NCBI RefSeq assembly: GCF_028369135.1
Contig: NZ_JAPWHW010000009.1
Coordinates: forward strand, 62,001-126,000
Length of the DNA: 64,000 bases
Source of the DNA: Roseovarius sp. ZX-A-9
Lineage (GTDB): Bacteria > Pseudomonadota > Alphaproteobacteria > Rhodobacterales > Rhodobacteraceae
Reading direction: 5' to 3'
Of this stretch, positions 26,823 to 36,252 are shown one piece after another. A model generated the notes under the pieces. It worked only from the letters and a program-made list of their open reading frames with translations, was not told the origin of the DNA and did no database searches. A program made the translations under genes and the position numbers. Position 1 is the first letter of the stretch, and every line of letters starts with the position of its first letter.

Positions 26823-28445
26823 TCAGTCCGTGGTGTGCAGCCGCGAGCGTTGCACCAGCAGGATCGTCAGCAGCGGCAGGATGAAGCCCAACGCGCCGGT
26901 AGTGATCAGCAGCCAGCCGAGCTGGGTGTAATCGGCAGGCACCTCCACGCCACCGGTGGTATCGGTGATCTCGCGGTTGACCACGAAAACCTGGTTCAGA
27001 TATTTCGTCGCCAGGGAACTGGCCGAAAGCGCGAGATTGGTGAAGGATGCCATGACCGCAAAAAACGTCGCCTTGAGGTTGTCGGGCGCGTTGCGCGCGA
27101 TCCATGCCAGCATTGGGATGAGGGCGATCTGGCTCAGCGGGGATTCCGCCGCAGTGTCCAGCACGGCGATGAACCGTGCATCGACCAGCCCGCCGGTCAG
27201 CGGTGCGGTGATGTCCTGAATGCCGTAGTATAGCGAGATGTTGGGCAGGGCGAGCACCCCGGCCGCGATGGTGAGGATCAGATAGACTTGCGTCAGCCTG
27301 CGCTGTGCCATGAACGGGCGTAGCACGATCATCGCCACCAGTGTCAGCAGCGCTGCCACAAGTTGCAGGACCGACAGGAATTGCGGATCGAAGCCGAGCT
27401 CGTCGATCGAAAACCACGTGGCGCCCTGTCCGGGCAGGGGAACGGCGCGAAAGACGAAGATGATCAGCGCCGTACCCACCAGCATCCGCGCTTGCGCGGG
27501 AGACAGGACGCGCAAGAGTTGCCGCATCAGCAACAGCACGATGGTCATCGACCCGGCAAAAACGATCTCTTGCGCATAGGGCACTTTTAACAGCCCGACG
27601 CTCAGCGAAAGGGCGACGAAGGCACCGCCGCCGATGAAATACCAAGGATTGACCTTTGTCGGCGGGCCGGGCCGGTGTGTCAACGCGCCGGTATCCAACC
27701 CCGCCCGCACCGCGCGACGGATCGCAAGGCGCCGCTGGAGCGAGGCGAGGATCACGCCCGAGACCGAAATCAGTGGCACGATCATCGCGATAAGGTAGAT
27801 ATCGGCGTAAACCTCTGCCTTGGCGGGTTGCGTCAGATCCTCCACCCCGTCGAATGCGATGATGTTGATCATGGCCACAATGAGGGTGCCGCCGATCAGC
27901 GCGACGCGCCCCAGCATCTGCATCGTCGTATGCATCCCGCGCAATATATCATCGTCCAACGGCGCGCCGTCCGGTGCGTGCCGTGGCACTGCCTCGACCG
28001 ACATCGCGTCAGCGACGGCGTCCTGCAACACCAGACCGCAAGGGGCCAGCAGCGTTGAAGCGATGAACCACGCCTCGATGGGCAGCACTGCTCCCATGAC
28101 ATCGGGCGCGGAGATCAGCAGGTACATGATGCCAAAGCTGCTCGCGACCAGTGCTGCCCCTAGATAGAGCAGCAGCCATTTCCAGCGCCAGACGATATCC
28201 ACCAGATGCCCCAGCGGCATTTTCAGCGCCCAGGGCAAGCCGGCCCAGAATGAAAGCCCGGCCAGAAAGGCAGCGGACAGCCCCAGGTATTCCTTGACGA
28301 AGAACACGCCGACAATCGCAGTCAGTGTCGAAACCCCGTAAGCAAGATAGACCATCAGCGGCGGCAGAAACGACCAGCGCATCTGTCGAAAAAGGTCGAA
28401 GAGAACCGCATCGAACCAGCGAAATATGGTCTGGGTCAGTTTCAT
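26823..28445 (-). CDS. MFS-type membrane transporter resembling the folate-biopterin (BT1) family
   Basis: 540 residues with about 12-14 membrane segments. The N-terminal region (LGLSAAFLAGLSFWAGLPWALKMPLGHLVD, read in parts, and LQDAVADAMSVEAVP) resembles BT1 folate/biopterin transporters and related MFS proteins. A long hydrophilic segment near residue 260-275 (AGLDTGALTHRPGPPTKVN) separates the halves. The substrate is unknown. It lies 86 nt downstream of arsC on the same strand and may be the last gene of the DUF952-pyrD-arsC transcript. Confidence 0.75.
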   Translation of the reverse strand: MKLTQTIFRWFDAVLFDLFRQMRWSFLPPLMVYLAYGVSTLTAIVGVFFVKEYLGLSAAFLAGLSFWAGLPWALKMPLGHLVDIVWRWKWLLLYLGAALVASSFGIMYLLISAPDVMGAVLPIEAWFIASTLLAPCGLVLQDAVADAMSVEAVPRHAPDGAPLDDDILRGMHTTMQMLGRVALIGGTLIVAMINIIAFDGVEDLTQPAKAEVYADIYLIAMIVPLISVSGVILASLQRRLAIRRAVRAGLDTGALTHRPGPPTKVNPWYFIGGGAFVALSLSVGLLKVPYAQEIVFAGSMTIVLLLMRQLLRVLSPAQARMLVGTALIIFVFRAVPLPGQGATWFSIDELGFDPQFLSVLQLVAALLTLVAMIVLRPFMAQRRLTQVYLILTIAAGVLALPNISLYYGIQDITAPLTGGLVDARFIAVLDTAAESPLSQIALIPMLAWIARNAPDNLKATFFAVMASFTNLALSASSLATKYLNQVFVVNREITDTTGGVEVPADYTQLGWLLITTGALGFILPLLTILLVQRSRLHTTD

Positions 28446-28531
28446 TTTGTCCTGTCTCTCACCGGCGTTGGCACAGGATCAGCCGCATTGAGGTATAATG
28501 CAATGCGGCATGTCCGGGCATGGCCATCCGG

Positions 28532-28873
28532 TCAGAGCAGACCAAGCAGGGCTTCGGGCGGGCGTCCGATCACAGCGGCATCGTTGGTAATTCCGATGGG
28601 CCGCTCGATCAGTTTCGGATTCGCGGTCATTGCTGCAAAAAGCGCGTTCTCAGGATCCGAGAGGCTGAGCCCCAATTCGCGGAAAATGGTCTCGCCGGGG
28701 CGCATCATCTTGGCCACGGGGCGTTTCAGCAGCGCGTGCACCGCGCGCAGTTCCGCCTCTGACGGGGCGTCTTCCAGATAGCGCCGGACTGTCACCTGCG
28801 CGCCGCGCTCCTGCAACAGCGCCAGTCCCGCCCGCGATTTCGAGCAGCGTGGATTGTGCCAATAGGTGATCAT
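28532..28873 (-). CDS. arsC: Arsenate reductase-like protein (ArsC/Spx fold)
   Basis: 113 residues from ATG at 28873, which has GGAGGA 6 nt upstream; a GTG six bases further out sits directly against that ribosome site and is rejected. The thioredoxin-like ArsC fold starts [15 protein letters not shown] with the catalytic Cys, and the arsenate-binding arginines are suggested by LIERPIGI and VIGRPPEAL. The start overlaps the pyrD stop in ATGA. Because no other ars gene is present, it may be a YfgD-type housekeeping paralogue rather than part of a dedicated arsenic operon. Confidence 0.88.
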   Translation of the reverse strand: MITYWHNPRCSKSRAGLALLQERGAQVTVRRYLEDAPSEAELRAVHALLKRPVAKMMRPGETIFRELGLSLSDPENALFAAMTANPKLIERPIGITNDAAVIGRPPEALLGLL

Positions 28874-29928
28874 AGCCACTCCTCCCGTTTGGTGCCGACT
28901 GCGTCCGCGACCGATGCATGTCCGTCCGCCTCCAGCAGCCGATCCAGCCCGGCGGCGATGCGCGGCACCAGCGACAGCCCCTCGTATACCAGCGCGGAAT
29001 ATAGCTGCACCGCCGTGGCGCCTGCGCAGATCTTGGCATAGGCATCTTCGGCGCTGGCGATCCCGCCCACGCCGATCAGCGGCATGGCGCCGTCGGTCAG
29101 TTGTGACAGCCGCGCCAGAACGCGCGTGGATTTCTCCATCAGCGGCGCGCCGGACAACCCGCCCTTTTCAGCGCGCGCCGCACTGGTCAGCCCGTCGCGG
29201 TCCAGCGTCGTGTTGGTGGCGATGATCCCGTCCAGTTTGGCGGCGCGGGCCACTTCGGCAATCTCGGCAAGTTCGGCATCGCTTAGGTCCGGCGCGATCT
29301 TGAGGAAGATGGGGATGGGCCGCTCCAGCCAGTCGCGCACTTCCATTACGCCTTCGAGCAGCGCCGTCAGCGCCTGGGCGCCTTGCAGGTCGCGCAGCCG
29401 TTCGGTGTTTGGCGACGAGACATTGACCGTCGCGAAATCCAGGTGCCGCCCACAATGGGCCAGAACACGGGCGAAATCCTCGGCCCGGTCGGCGCTGTCC
29501 TTGTTGGCCCCCAGATTGAGGCCGATCACCGCGTCCTTGGGGCGCGCGGCAAGACGCCCGGCAGCGGCGTCCATGCCGGCGTTGTTGAACCCGAACCGAT
29601 TGATCACGGCGCGGTCCTGCGGCAGCCGGAACAGGCGCGGGCGCGGATTACCGGGCTGGGCCTGCGGCGTCACCGCACCTACCTCGATCATGCCGAAACC
29701 CGCGCGCGCCAGCGGTGCCAGCACTTCGGCGTTCTTGTCGAACCCGGCGGCGAGGCCGATGGGATTGTCTAGGCGCATTCCGGCCAGTTCGGTCCGTAGG
29801 CGCGCGGTGGTGATCCGGCCGGGCAGGGGAACGAGGCCAAGGCGCAAGGCACGCAACGCCAGACCATGCGCCGTTTCCGGATCGCACCGGTGCAGCAGCC
29901 GCAGGCCGAGCCGCTCCAGCATGGTCAT
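28870..29928 (-). CDS. pyrD: Dihydroorotate dehydrogenase, quinone-dependent (class 2)
   Basis: Oxidises dihydroorotate to orotate with FMN and membrane quinone in pyrimidine synthesis. 352 residues from ATG at 29928. Motifs: [42 protein letters not shown] ([16 protein letters not shown]), [15 protein letters not shown] with the catalytic Ser, and [16 protein letters not shown] for FMN phosphate. The N-terminal helices are those of class 2. The start overlaps the DUF952 stop by 4 nt, and its own stop overlaps arsC by 4 nt, giving tight translational coupling. Confidence 0.95.
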   Translation of the reverse strand: MTMLERLGLRLLHRCDPETAHGLALRALRLGLVPLPGRITTARLRTELAGMRLDNPIGLAAGFDKNAEVLAPLARAGFGMIEVGAVTPQAQPGNPRPRLFRLPQDRAVINRFGFNNAGMDAAAGRLAARPKDAVIGLNLGANKDSADRAEDFARVLAHCGRHLDFATVNVSSPNTERLRDLQGAQALTALLEGVMEVRDWLERPIPIFLKIAPDLSDAELAEIAEVARAAKLDGIIATNTTLDRDGLTSAARAEKGGLSGAPLMEKSTRVLARLSQLTDGAMPLIGVGGIASAEDAYAKICAGATAVQLYSALVYEGLSLVPRIAAGLDRLLEADGHASVADAVGTKREEWL

Positions 29929-30263
29929 TCCATCCCGGCGGGGAACTGATGCTTCCCGTCCATCAGGGGCAACGGCTGTGCCCACGCCACGTCCGACAGG
30001 CGCAACTCCCGGTACAGATGCGGGAAGAGCGCGCCACCGCGCGACGGCTCCCACCGCAGGTCATCGCCCAACCGGTCGGTCTCAACCCCAAGCAGAACCA
30101 GACCGTCTTCGCCTGCGAAATGCTTTGCGGCGGTTTCGGCCGCCTGTTCCGCGGTCGAGAAATGCACATAGCCATCGGCCAGATCGACAGGCGCACCTGC
30201 AGACTGGCCACTGGCGCGCAGTTCGGCCCATTCGGCGGCGCGGAAAATCTTGTAAATCACCAT
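29925..30263 (-). CDS. DUF952-family protein
   Basis: 112 residues from ATG at 30263 ([20 protein letters not shown]). The segment [20 protein letters not shown] and the ending of the fold [15 protein letters not shown] match DUF952 proteins, which share a fold with ADP-ribosyl-type and glutathione-transferase-like small proteins but have no firm function. It precedes pyrD with a 4-nt ATGA overlap, an arrangement commonly seen in alphaproteobacteria, so this is first in the DUF952-pyrD-arsC transcript. Confidence 0.88.
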   Translation of the reverse strand: MVIYKIFRAAEWAELRASGQSAGAPVDLADGYVHFSTAEQAAETAAKHFAGEDGLVLLGVETDRLGDDLRWEPSRGGALFPHLYRELRLSDVAWAQPLPLMDGKHQFPAGME

Positions 30264-30374
30264 GGCGGGGTGATGCCCCGGCATGTGCGCGCGGTCAAGC
30301 GCAGATGGGTTTGACGCGGCCTGCGTGGCAGGGCACCATCTGCGGCGTAACTGCGTTGCCAAAGGAGTATGTTG

Positions 30375-31940
30375 ATGATCCGCCCCCTGTTGACCGCTGT
30401 GGTGCTGGGCTGCGCGGCCCTTCCTGTGTTGGCCGAGGACCGTCTGACGATTCTGCATACCAATGACTTTCACGCCCGGTTCGAGCCGATCAACGCATAC
30501 GATTCGACCTGCAAGCCCGAGGACAACGCAGAGGGCAAGTGCTTTGGCGGCACCGCCCGGTTGATCTCGGCGATCACCGCCGCGCGGGATGCCGCCACGG
30601 CGCCGGTGATCCTTGTCGATGGCGGCGATCAGTTTCAGGGCACGCTGTTTTACACCCACTACAAGGGCAAGCTGGCCGCCGAGATGATGAACCTGCTTGG
30701 CTATGACGCCATGACCGTGGGCAATCACGAGTTCGACGACGGCCCCGAAGTGTTGCGCGCCTTTGTAGACGCGGTCGAATTTCCGGTGCTGATGTCCAAT
30801 GCCGATCTCTCGGCCGAGCCATTACTGGCAGACAAGATTGCCCGGTCCGTCGTGATCGAACGCCGTGGCATGACCGTGGGCCTCATCGGCCTCACGCCGC
30901 AGAACACCGATGAATTGGCCACGCCCGGCCCGAATGTCACATTTTCCGATCCCGTTGCGGCCGTGCAGACCGAGGTGGACCGCTTGACCGATGCGGGCAT
31001 CACCCGGATCATCGTGCTGTCGCATAGCGGCTACGCCGTTGATCAGCGCGTGGCGCAGGAGACGACTGGCGTTGACGTGATCGTGGGCGGGCATTCCAAC
31101 ACCTATCTGCACCCCACCGATCCCGAGGCCGAGGGGCCGTATCCGACCATGATCGGCGACACCGCCATCGTGCAGGCCTATGCCTACGGCAAATTCCTCG
31201 GCGCGCTGGATGTCACTTTCGATGCATCTGGGAAACTGGTTTCTGCGACCGGCGCGCCACAACTCATTGATGCGGGCGTGGCCGAAGATGCAGGCGTGTT
31301 GGCCCGGCTGGCGCAGGCGGCAGAACCGCTCGAGGAGCTTCGCAACAAGGTCGTGGCCGAAGCGGCCCTGCCCATCGGTGGCGATCGTGACGCCTGCCGT
31401 ACCGGCCCCTGCGCGATGGGTATCGCCGTGGCCGAGGCAATGTTGGAGCGGGTCAGGGATCAGGGTGTCGAAATCGCGCTGCAAAACGGCGGCGGTGTGC
31501 GTTCTGGCATCGATGCGGGCCCCATAACGATGGGCGAGGTGCTGACTGTTTTGCCATTCCAGAACACGCTTTCGACCTTCCGTGTTTCGGGGGCCGAGGT
31601 GCTGGAAGCACTTGAAAACGGTCTGAGTCAGGTTGAGGAGGGCGCAGGCCGATTTCCGCAGGTCGCAGGCATTGAGGTGGTCTATGAACCCGCCGCAGCA
31701 CCCGGCAGCCGGGTGCGCGCTGTGACAGTGGCGGGGGCGCCGCTCGATCCCGATCGGCTTTATGGCATGGTGTCCAACAATTACTTGCGCAATGGCGGCG
31801 ACGGCTTTGCCGTGCTCAAAGGCGCGCGCGAGGCCTATGATTTCGGTCCCGATGTGGCGGATGTGCTGGCCGAATATTTCGCCCGGCGTATCCCTTTCAT
31901 CCCAATGGTCGATGACCGCGTCCGCACAAGTGCCGAATAA
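30375..31940 (+). CDS. Periplasmic 5'-nucleotidase / 2',3'-cyclic phosphodiesterase (UshA/CpdB-like)
   Basis: 521 residues. I chose ATG at 30375, which lies 7 nt after AAAGGAG; an ATG six bases earlier is too close to that site. A signal peptide (MIRPLLTAVVLGCAALPVLA) is followed by the metallophosphatase domain: LTILHTNDFHARFEP, VDGGDQFQG, TVGNHEFDDGP, SHSGYAVDQ, VGGHSNTYL. The C-terminal nucleotide-binding domain has QNGGGVRSGIDAGPITMGE and ends NYLRNGGDGF. It would release nucleosides and phosphate from extracellular nucleotides. Monocistronic or followed by the methyltransferase after the 21-bp repeat. Confidence 0.93.
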   Translation: MIRPLLTAVVLGCAALPVLAEDRLTILHTNDFHARFEPINAYDSTCKPEDNAEGKCFGGTARLISAITAARDAATAPVILVDGGDQFQGTLFYTHYKGKLAAEMMNLLGYDAMTVGNHEFDDGPEVLRAFVDAVEFPVLMSNADLSAEPLLADKIARSVVIERRGMTVGLIGLTPQNTDELATPGPNVTFSDPVAAVQTEVDRLTDAGITRIIVLSHSGYAVDQRVAQETTGVDVIVGGHSNTYLHPTDPEAEGPYPTMIGDTAIVQAYAYGKFLGALDVTFDASGKLVSATGAPQLIDAGVAEDAGVLARLAQAAEPLEELRNKVVAEAALPIGGDRDACRTGPCAMGIAVAEAMLERVRDQGVEIALQNGGGVRSGIDAGPITMGEVLTVLPFQNTLSTFRVSGAEVLEALENGLSQVEEGAGRFPQVAGIEVVYEPAAAPGSRVRAVTVAGAPLDPDRLYGMVSNNYLRNGGDGFAVLKGAREAYDFGPDVADVLAEYFARRIPFIPMVDDRVRTSAE

Positions 31941-31950
31941 CCCCATGTCC

Positions 31951-31971
31951 TTCATTTTGCCAAAAATACTC
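31951..31971 (+). repeat. 21-bp intergenic repeat, copy 3
   Basis: Reads TTCATTTTGC, then CA, then AAAATACTC. It lies 10 nt after the nucleotidase stop and 32 nt before the methyltransferase start, on the coding strand, similar to copy 1 ahead of the GST gene. Confidence 0.75.
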
Positions 31972-32003
31972 AATGCACTCCGCAGCAAAGGTCACCCACG
32001 CCC

Positions 32004-33197
32004 ATGAATCAAGTCAAAGACCAATACGAGGTTTACCCGTACCCCGAGCGTGATCCCAAGGATGAAGCCAAGCGGCTGATCACCGGCTCTCCCTCGCACC
32101 CGTTGGAGATTGACCATTTCGTGTTTGGCGGGCAACGCGACTGGTCGCGGCCGCTGCGCGCGCTGGTGGCGGGTGGCGGCACCGGGGATGGGCTGATCCA
32201 ATTGGCACAATTGATGGCGCAGGCGGGCAAACCGTGCGAGATCACTTACGTTGACCTCAGCGCGGCGTCGCGCAAAGTGGCCGAGGCGCGGGCGCGGGCG
32301 CGCGGGCTGACCGGCATCCGCTTCATCACCGGCAGCCTGATGGACGCGCCCGATCTGGGGACTTTCGATTACATCGACTGCTGCGGGGTGTTGCACCATC
32401 TGCCTGATCCGGTTGCCGGTTTCGCGGCGCTGCGCGCGGCGCTGGCCCCCGGCGGCGGGCTGGGGTTCATGGTCTATGCGCCTTATGGCCGGTCCGGTGT
32501 TTATCCCTTGCAAGAGGCATTCGGCGCGCTTTTCGAGGGCATGTCACCGGAAGAGCGTCTGAAAGCGGCGCGCAAGATCATGGAGACCTTGCCCGAGGGA
32601 CATCCTTTTTCCAGCAATCCCAACGTGGTTGACCACCGCAAAAGCGACGCGGGGTTCTACGACTTGTTGCTGCATTCGCAGGACCGGTCTTTCACGGTTC
32701 CCGAACTTCTCGATACCCTGGCGCAGGCGGGCTGGGCATTGAGCGGCTTTGCCATGCCGGCACTTTACGAGCTGGACCGGCTGGCCCCGGTGCCCGAACA
32801 TCTGGACATCCCCGCGCAAATGGCCGTGGCCGAGAAACTGCGCGGCACGATCAAGACGCATGTTGGCTATGCCGTGGCTGCCGACGCGCCGGTGGCGCCC
32901 GCGTCGGGCAAGAACCGGACGCTGGTTCCGCATATTCGTGGCATTGCACCGCAGAAACTGGCGCAGGGTCTGGCACAGGGGCAGCGGCCCAAGCTGGCCT
33001 ATCCCGGGACCAAGAGTCACCTGTCGCTGGGGCGCGAGGCAGCGCCTTTGATCGGGGCGATCAACGGTCGCCGGTCGCTGGCCGAGATTGCCGCCGCTGC
33101 ACGGCTCGATCCCATCGCCATGGGCGCGCAGTGGTCACGGATCGAACGCGAACTGGTCAGCTGGGGGATGCTGCATTACTCGGGTATTCTGCGCTAG
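32004..33197 (+). CDS. Class I SAM-dependent methyltransferase with a C-terminal PqqD-like domain
   Basis: 397 residues. The SAM-binding loop is LVAGGGTGDGLIQLA (about 54-68), followed by the acidic ribose-binding ITYVDLS and the DYIDCCGVLHHLPDP motif IV. After a mixed region, the last 65 residues (KSHLSLGREAAPLIGAINGR, then SLAEIAAAARLD and ending GMLHYSGI) resemble a PqqD-like winged-helix domain, which binds peptides in RiPP pathways. Substrate unknown. The stop is 3 nt before the SRAP gene, so the two are co-transcribed. Confidence 0.82.
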   Translation: MNQVKDQYEVYPYPERDPKDEAKRLITGSPSHPLEIDHFVFGGQRDWSRPLRALVAGGGTGDGLIQLAQLMAQAGKPCEITYVDLSAASRKVAEARARARGLTGIRFITGSLMDAPDLGTFDYIDCCGVLHHLPDPVAGFAALRAALAPGGGLGFMVYAPYGRSGVYPLQEAFGALFEGMSPEERLKAARKIMETLPEGHPFSSNPNVVDHRKSDAGFYDLLLHSQDRSFTVPELLDTLAQAGWALSGFAMPALYELDRLAPVPEHLDIPAQMAVAEKLRGTIKTHVGYAVAADAPVAPASGKNRTLVPHIRGIAPQKLAQGLAQGQRPKLAYPGTKSHLSLGREAAPLIGAINGRRSLAEIAAAARLDPIAMGAQWSRIERELVSWGMLHYSGILR

Positions 33198-33200
33198 GCC

Positions 33201-33815
33201 ATGTGCGGTCGCTTTGCCATCACCTTGCCGAATGACGCGATGGCACAGCTATTCGCGGCGCGCCCGGCGAACGATCTGCCGGACGTGCCGAACCGCAATG
33301 TCCGTCCGACGGATCAGATCCATACGGTTATATCGGACGCAACAGATCGCAGGCTGGCGCCGATGCGCTGGGGGTTTGTGCCTGTCTGGTACAAGGCTCT
33401 GAATGACGGGCCGCTGCTGATCAACGCCCGGGCCGAGACGATCGCGGAAAAGCCCGCCTTCAGCGAAGCCTGCCGCGCCCGGCGCTGTCTGATCCCGATC
33501 AGCGGTTTCTATGAATGGACCACCGGCGCAGATGGCAAGAAGCAGCCGTGGTATATTGCCGCGCAGGACGACGCACCGCTGGCCTTGGCAGGTATCTGGC
33601 AGGATTGGACGCGCGGCGAAGCGTCAGTTCGCAGTTGCGCCATCGTGACCACGGCGGCGAACGAGGCATTGAAGCACATTCATCACCGGATGCCGGTCAT
33701 CGTGGATGCCGCCGATTGGCCGTTGTGGCTGGGCGAGGCAGGCAAAGGTGCCGCCACCCTGATGCGGCCCGCCACAGATGGCTTGCTGAAGTTCGAGGCG
33801 CGCGCGCCTGAATAA
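33201..33815 (+). CDS. SRAP-family protein (YedK/HMCES-like abasic-site shield)
   Basis: 204 residues, forming a thiazolidine DNA-protein crosslink with abasic sites in single-stranded DNA in characterised homologues. All conserved residues are at the expected positions: Cys2 (MCGRFA, exposed after Met removal), Asn75 (INARAET), Glu105 (GFYEW) and His161 (HIHHRMPVI). The gene begins 3 nt after the methyltransferase stop. It faces apt, whose stop is 26 nt away. Confidence 0.94.
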   Translation: MCGRFAITLPNDAMAQLFAARPANDLPDVPNRNVRPTDQIHTVISDATDRRLAPMRWGFVPVWYKALNDGPLLINARAETIAEKPAFSEACRARRCLIPISGFYEWTTGADGKKQPWYIAAQDDAPLALAGIWQDWTRGEASVRSCAIVTTAANEALKHIHHRMPVIVDAADWPLWLGEAGKGAATLMRPATDGLLKFEARAPE

Positions 33816-33841
33816 GGTGGAGGCCGGCATTGGCGCGGCGG

Positions 33842-34381
33842 TCAGTCGCCTTCGAAGGCGCAGAGCGCGTGCACGTCCATCCCCAGCGCTTCCAGCCGCT
33901 TGCGCCCGCCGAGATCCGGCAGATCGACCACGAAGGCACATCCCGCGATCCGGCCGCCCTGCCGTTCAATCAGGCGGATACCGGCCTCGGCAGTGCCGCC
34001 GGTTGCCAGAAGATCATCGACAAGCAGGATTGTCTCACCGGCTTCAATGGCGTCCTCGTGCAGCTCGACCGTCGCATCGCCGTATTCCAGTTGATAGTCC
34101 TGCGCGATGGTGCGCCCCGGCAGCTTGCCCGCCTTGCGGACCGGCACGAAGCCGACGCTGAGCTGATGCGCCACGGCGCCACCAAGGATGAAACCGCGCG
34201 CCTCCAGCCCCACGACCTTGTCGATCCTCAGCCCGGCATAGGGGTGCAGCAACTGGTCGATGGCCATGCGGAATCCGCGCGGATCGGCAAAGAGCGTGGT
34301 CACATCGCGGAACATGACGCCCGCCTGTGGGAAATCGGGGATGGTGCGGATATAATCCTTGATCGTCCGGGTCGGGGGCAT
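33842..34381 (-). CDS. apt: Adenine phosphoribosyltransferase
   Basis: Converts adenine and PRPP to AMP. 179 residues; typical [20 protein letters not shown] at the N-terminus, [11 protein letters not shown], and the PRPP loop [17 protein letters not shown]. It is the last gene of a minus-strand run with mtnP at the head; MtnP releases adenine from methylthioadenosine, so Apt would recycle it. An 84-nt gap separates it from the DUF2269 gene. Confidence 0.96.
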   Translation of the reverse strand: MPPTRTIKDYIRTIPDFPQAGVMFRDVTTLFADPRGFRMAIDQLLHPYAGLRIDKVVGLEARGFILGGAVAHQLSVGFVPVRKAGKLPGRTIAQDYQLEYGDATVELHEDAIEAGETILLVDDLLATGGTAEAGIRLIERQGGRIAGCAFVVDLPDLGGRKRLEALGMDVHALCAFEGD

Positions 34382-34465
34382 TCGCAGTACCTTGTCTGGT
34401 TATAATCTGGCCGGTGGGGTTTGGCCGATCCACTGCCCGCATGCAAGCGCGGGCTATGCCTTTGC

Positions 34466-34939
34466 CTACCACAGCGTTGGTTTGGCGACCATTAGCCAGA
34501 AAACCACGACAAGCGCGGCAAAGGCGGGCCAGCCGAGGATGAACCAGATGCGATAGGCGCGGATGGCGCCCTCTGGCAGAGATGCGCCGTCGCGTGCCGC
34601 GCGGGCGGCCAGATCGCGGATGCGGATTTGAAGCATTGCGACCGGCGCCCAGCAGGCAAATGCCAGCACGTAAAGCGCTAGCGACAGCAGCAACCACGGC
34701 GCGCTGAGGGGATGCCCCTGTAAATGCGCCAGCCAGATTCCGGTGAGCGGCTGGATCAGGCCCGCGGGCACTGTGAATAGCCAGTCAGCCAGAACGACAC
34801 CGCCCGCAACGGTCGCCACGGTTTGTGCTTGCCGCGTGCGCATCGCCCAAACCATCTGAAACGCGGTGCCGATACCCGTACCGAAAAGCAGTGTCGCGCT
34901 GAGGATATGCATCCATTTGGCGATGAAATAAGGGTCCAT
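34466..34939 (-). CDS. DUF2269-family integral membrane protein
   Basis: 157 residues with four or five membrane segments. The N-terminal motif FIAKWMHILSATLLFGTGIG and the later TVPAGLIQPLTGIWLAHLQG match DUF2269 proteins of unknown function; the conserved His in the first helix is kept. Its start codon directly follows the stop of the SDR-DoxX gene, with no bases between, and the two are probably made together. Confidence 0.85.
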   Translation of the reverse strand: MDPYFIAKWMHILSATLLFGTGIGTAFQMVWAMRTRQAQTVATVAGGVVLADWLFTVPAGLIQPLTGIWLAHLQGHPLSAPWLLLSLALYVLAFACWAPVAMLQIRIRDLAARAARDGASLPEGAIRAYRIWFILGWPAFAALVVVFWLMVAKPTLW

Positions 34940-36238
34940 TCAGCGTTCCTGTTCCAGAATGGCCGAAATGGCGATGAGCATCATGACGGGGATGTTTTTC
35001 AGCAACCCGCCCAGCGGCAGCAGCCACAGCCCGGCATTCAGCCAACTGAACGCAAGGGTATAGGTCAGCACCACGCCCACTTGCAGGCCCGCAAGCGTTC
35101 GGGGCTGCCAGCCCCGCAAGAGCGCGGCCCCGATCCCGAGGTCAAGCACACCGCCGAGCCGCGCCAGCGCGATGAGCATGCCGTCGCCCAGCATAGTGTC
35201 GGGCAAAAGCGGCAGAAAAGCCGCGCTGGGCAGGGTGAGGCCGATCACCCCGGAGGCGAGCCAGAGGAATGCCAGCACGATCCGCAAAACCGGGCGCATC
35301 AGGTAGAGCCGCGCGTGCCAAAGATCCTGCGTTCCCGCAGGGCGGGCCGCCATAAATTGGCTGAACCCGCGCAGTTTTACCGTAAGCGCCGCGATGGCAC
35401 TGTCGGGGTGCGCCAGAACACCGCTTTGCAACTGCGCCACCGCTGTGGCCGAGATCGGTCCCCAGCGCAGGGCGTCGCCCATTCGCCCCAGACCGTGCGC
35501 CAGCCAGAGTGGCAGCCGTAACAACGGCACTTGGCGCAGACCCATCCATGCCCGCAAGCTGCGCAGCATTTCGGCCTGGCTCAGGGTTTCGGGGCCGCCG
35601 ATACTATGCACGCCGGGGCCGGGTGGATGGCGCAGCAGGTGGTCCACGACGCGGGTCAGATCGGCAGCATGTACCGGGTTGAACTGCTGGTCTCCACGCC
35701 CCACGACCGGCGTGAAAAACGGCAACGCAGCCAGCGCACGGGCCAGCGACGAGCCGCCATAGGATGTCTCGCTCAGGACCAGACCGGTGCGCAGGATGGT
35801 GATGCCGTGTGTTGCCGCGACGGCTTCACCCGCACGCCGGTGGCGGGCAAACCCGGTTTCGCTGCCGTCGATCCCGACGGCCGAGATCAGCAGCCCACGG
35901 GCGGGCACGGGCAGGGCGGCGTAGATCGCTTCGGGGGCTGCGACATGTACGGCATGTGAAACGGTTTCGCCTGCGTTCAAGACGCCCGCAGCGTTGACGA
36001 CATGGGTAACGCCCGCCAGCTTGCCCTGCCAAAAGGCGGGGTGTTGCGGTTCATCCGCCGCAAGATCGGCGCGGAGTGTTTCGAACCCCATCCATTCCAA
36101 CGCGTCCGTGCGCCGGGCCGAAGCCAGCACCTGCCAACCTGCCGCGCGCAGCCCGAATGCAAGATGGCGGCCGATGAACCCGTCCGCGCCGAGGATCAGC
36201 ACGCGGCCCGGGTCTGCTGCGGCTTGGGACTTGTCCAT
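34940..36238 (-). CDS. NAD(P)-binding SDR-like protein fused to a DoxX-like membrane domain
   Basis: 432 residues. The N-terminal part is an atypical extended SDR: VLILGADGFIGRHLAFGLRA is the Rossmann loop, and VVNAAGVLN and GPETLSQAEML fit the NAD(P)H-binding epimerase/NmrA group. From about residue 300, four membrane segments (VLRIVLAFLWLASGVIGLTL, DLGIGAALLRG, VGVVLTYTLAFSWL) correspond to a DoxX-like domain. This fusion is seen in several proteobacteria but its substrate is unknown. The gene abuts the DUF2269 gene and starts 14 nt after lysE. Confidence 0.87.
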   Translation of the reverse strand: MDKSQAAADPGRVLILGADGFIGRHLAFGLRAAGWQVLASARRTDALEWMGFETLRADLAADEPQHPAFWQGKLAGVTHVVNAAGVLNAGETVSHAVHVAAPEAIYAALPVPARGLLISAVGIDGSETGFARHRRAGEAVAATHGITILRTGLVLSETSYGGSSLARALAALPFFTPVVGRGDQQFNPVHAADLTRVVDHLLRHPPGPGVHSIGGPETLSQAEMLRSLRAWMGLRQVPLLRLPLWLAHGLGRMGDALRWGPISATAVAQLQSGVLAHPDSAIAALTVKLRGFSQFMAARPAGTQDLWHARLYLMRPVLRIVLAFLWLASGVIGLTLPSAAFLPLLPDTMLGDGMLIALARLGGVLDLGIGAALLRGWQPRTLAGLQVGVVLTYTLAFSWLNAGLWLLPLGGLLKNIPVMMLIAISAILEQER

Positions 36239-36252
36239 TTCTCAGCGCGCCA

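Noticed and set aside
28443..28455. Partial match TTCATTTTG to the 21-bp repeat
   Set aside because: The second half does not match and the bases belong to the start codon and leader of the BT1-like gene.
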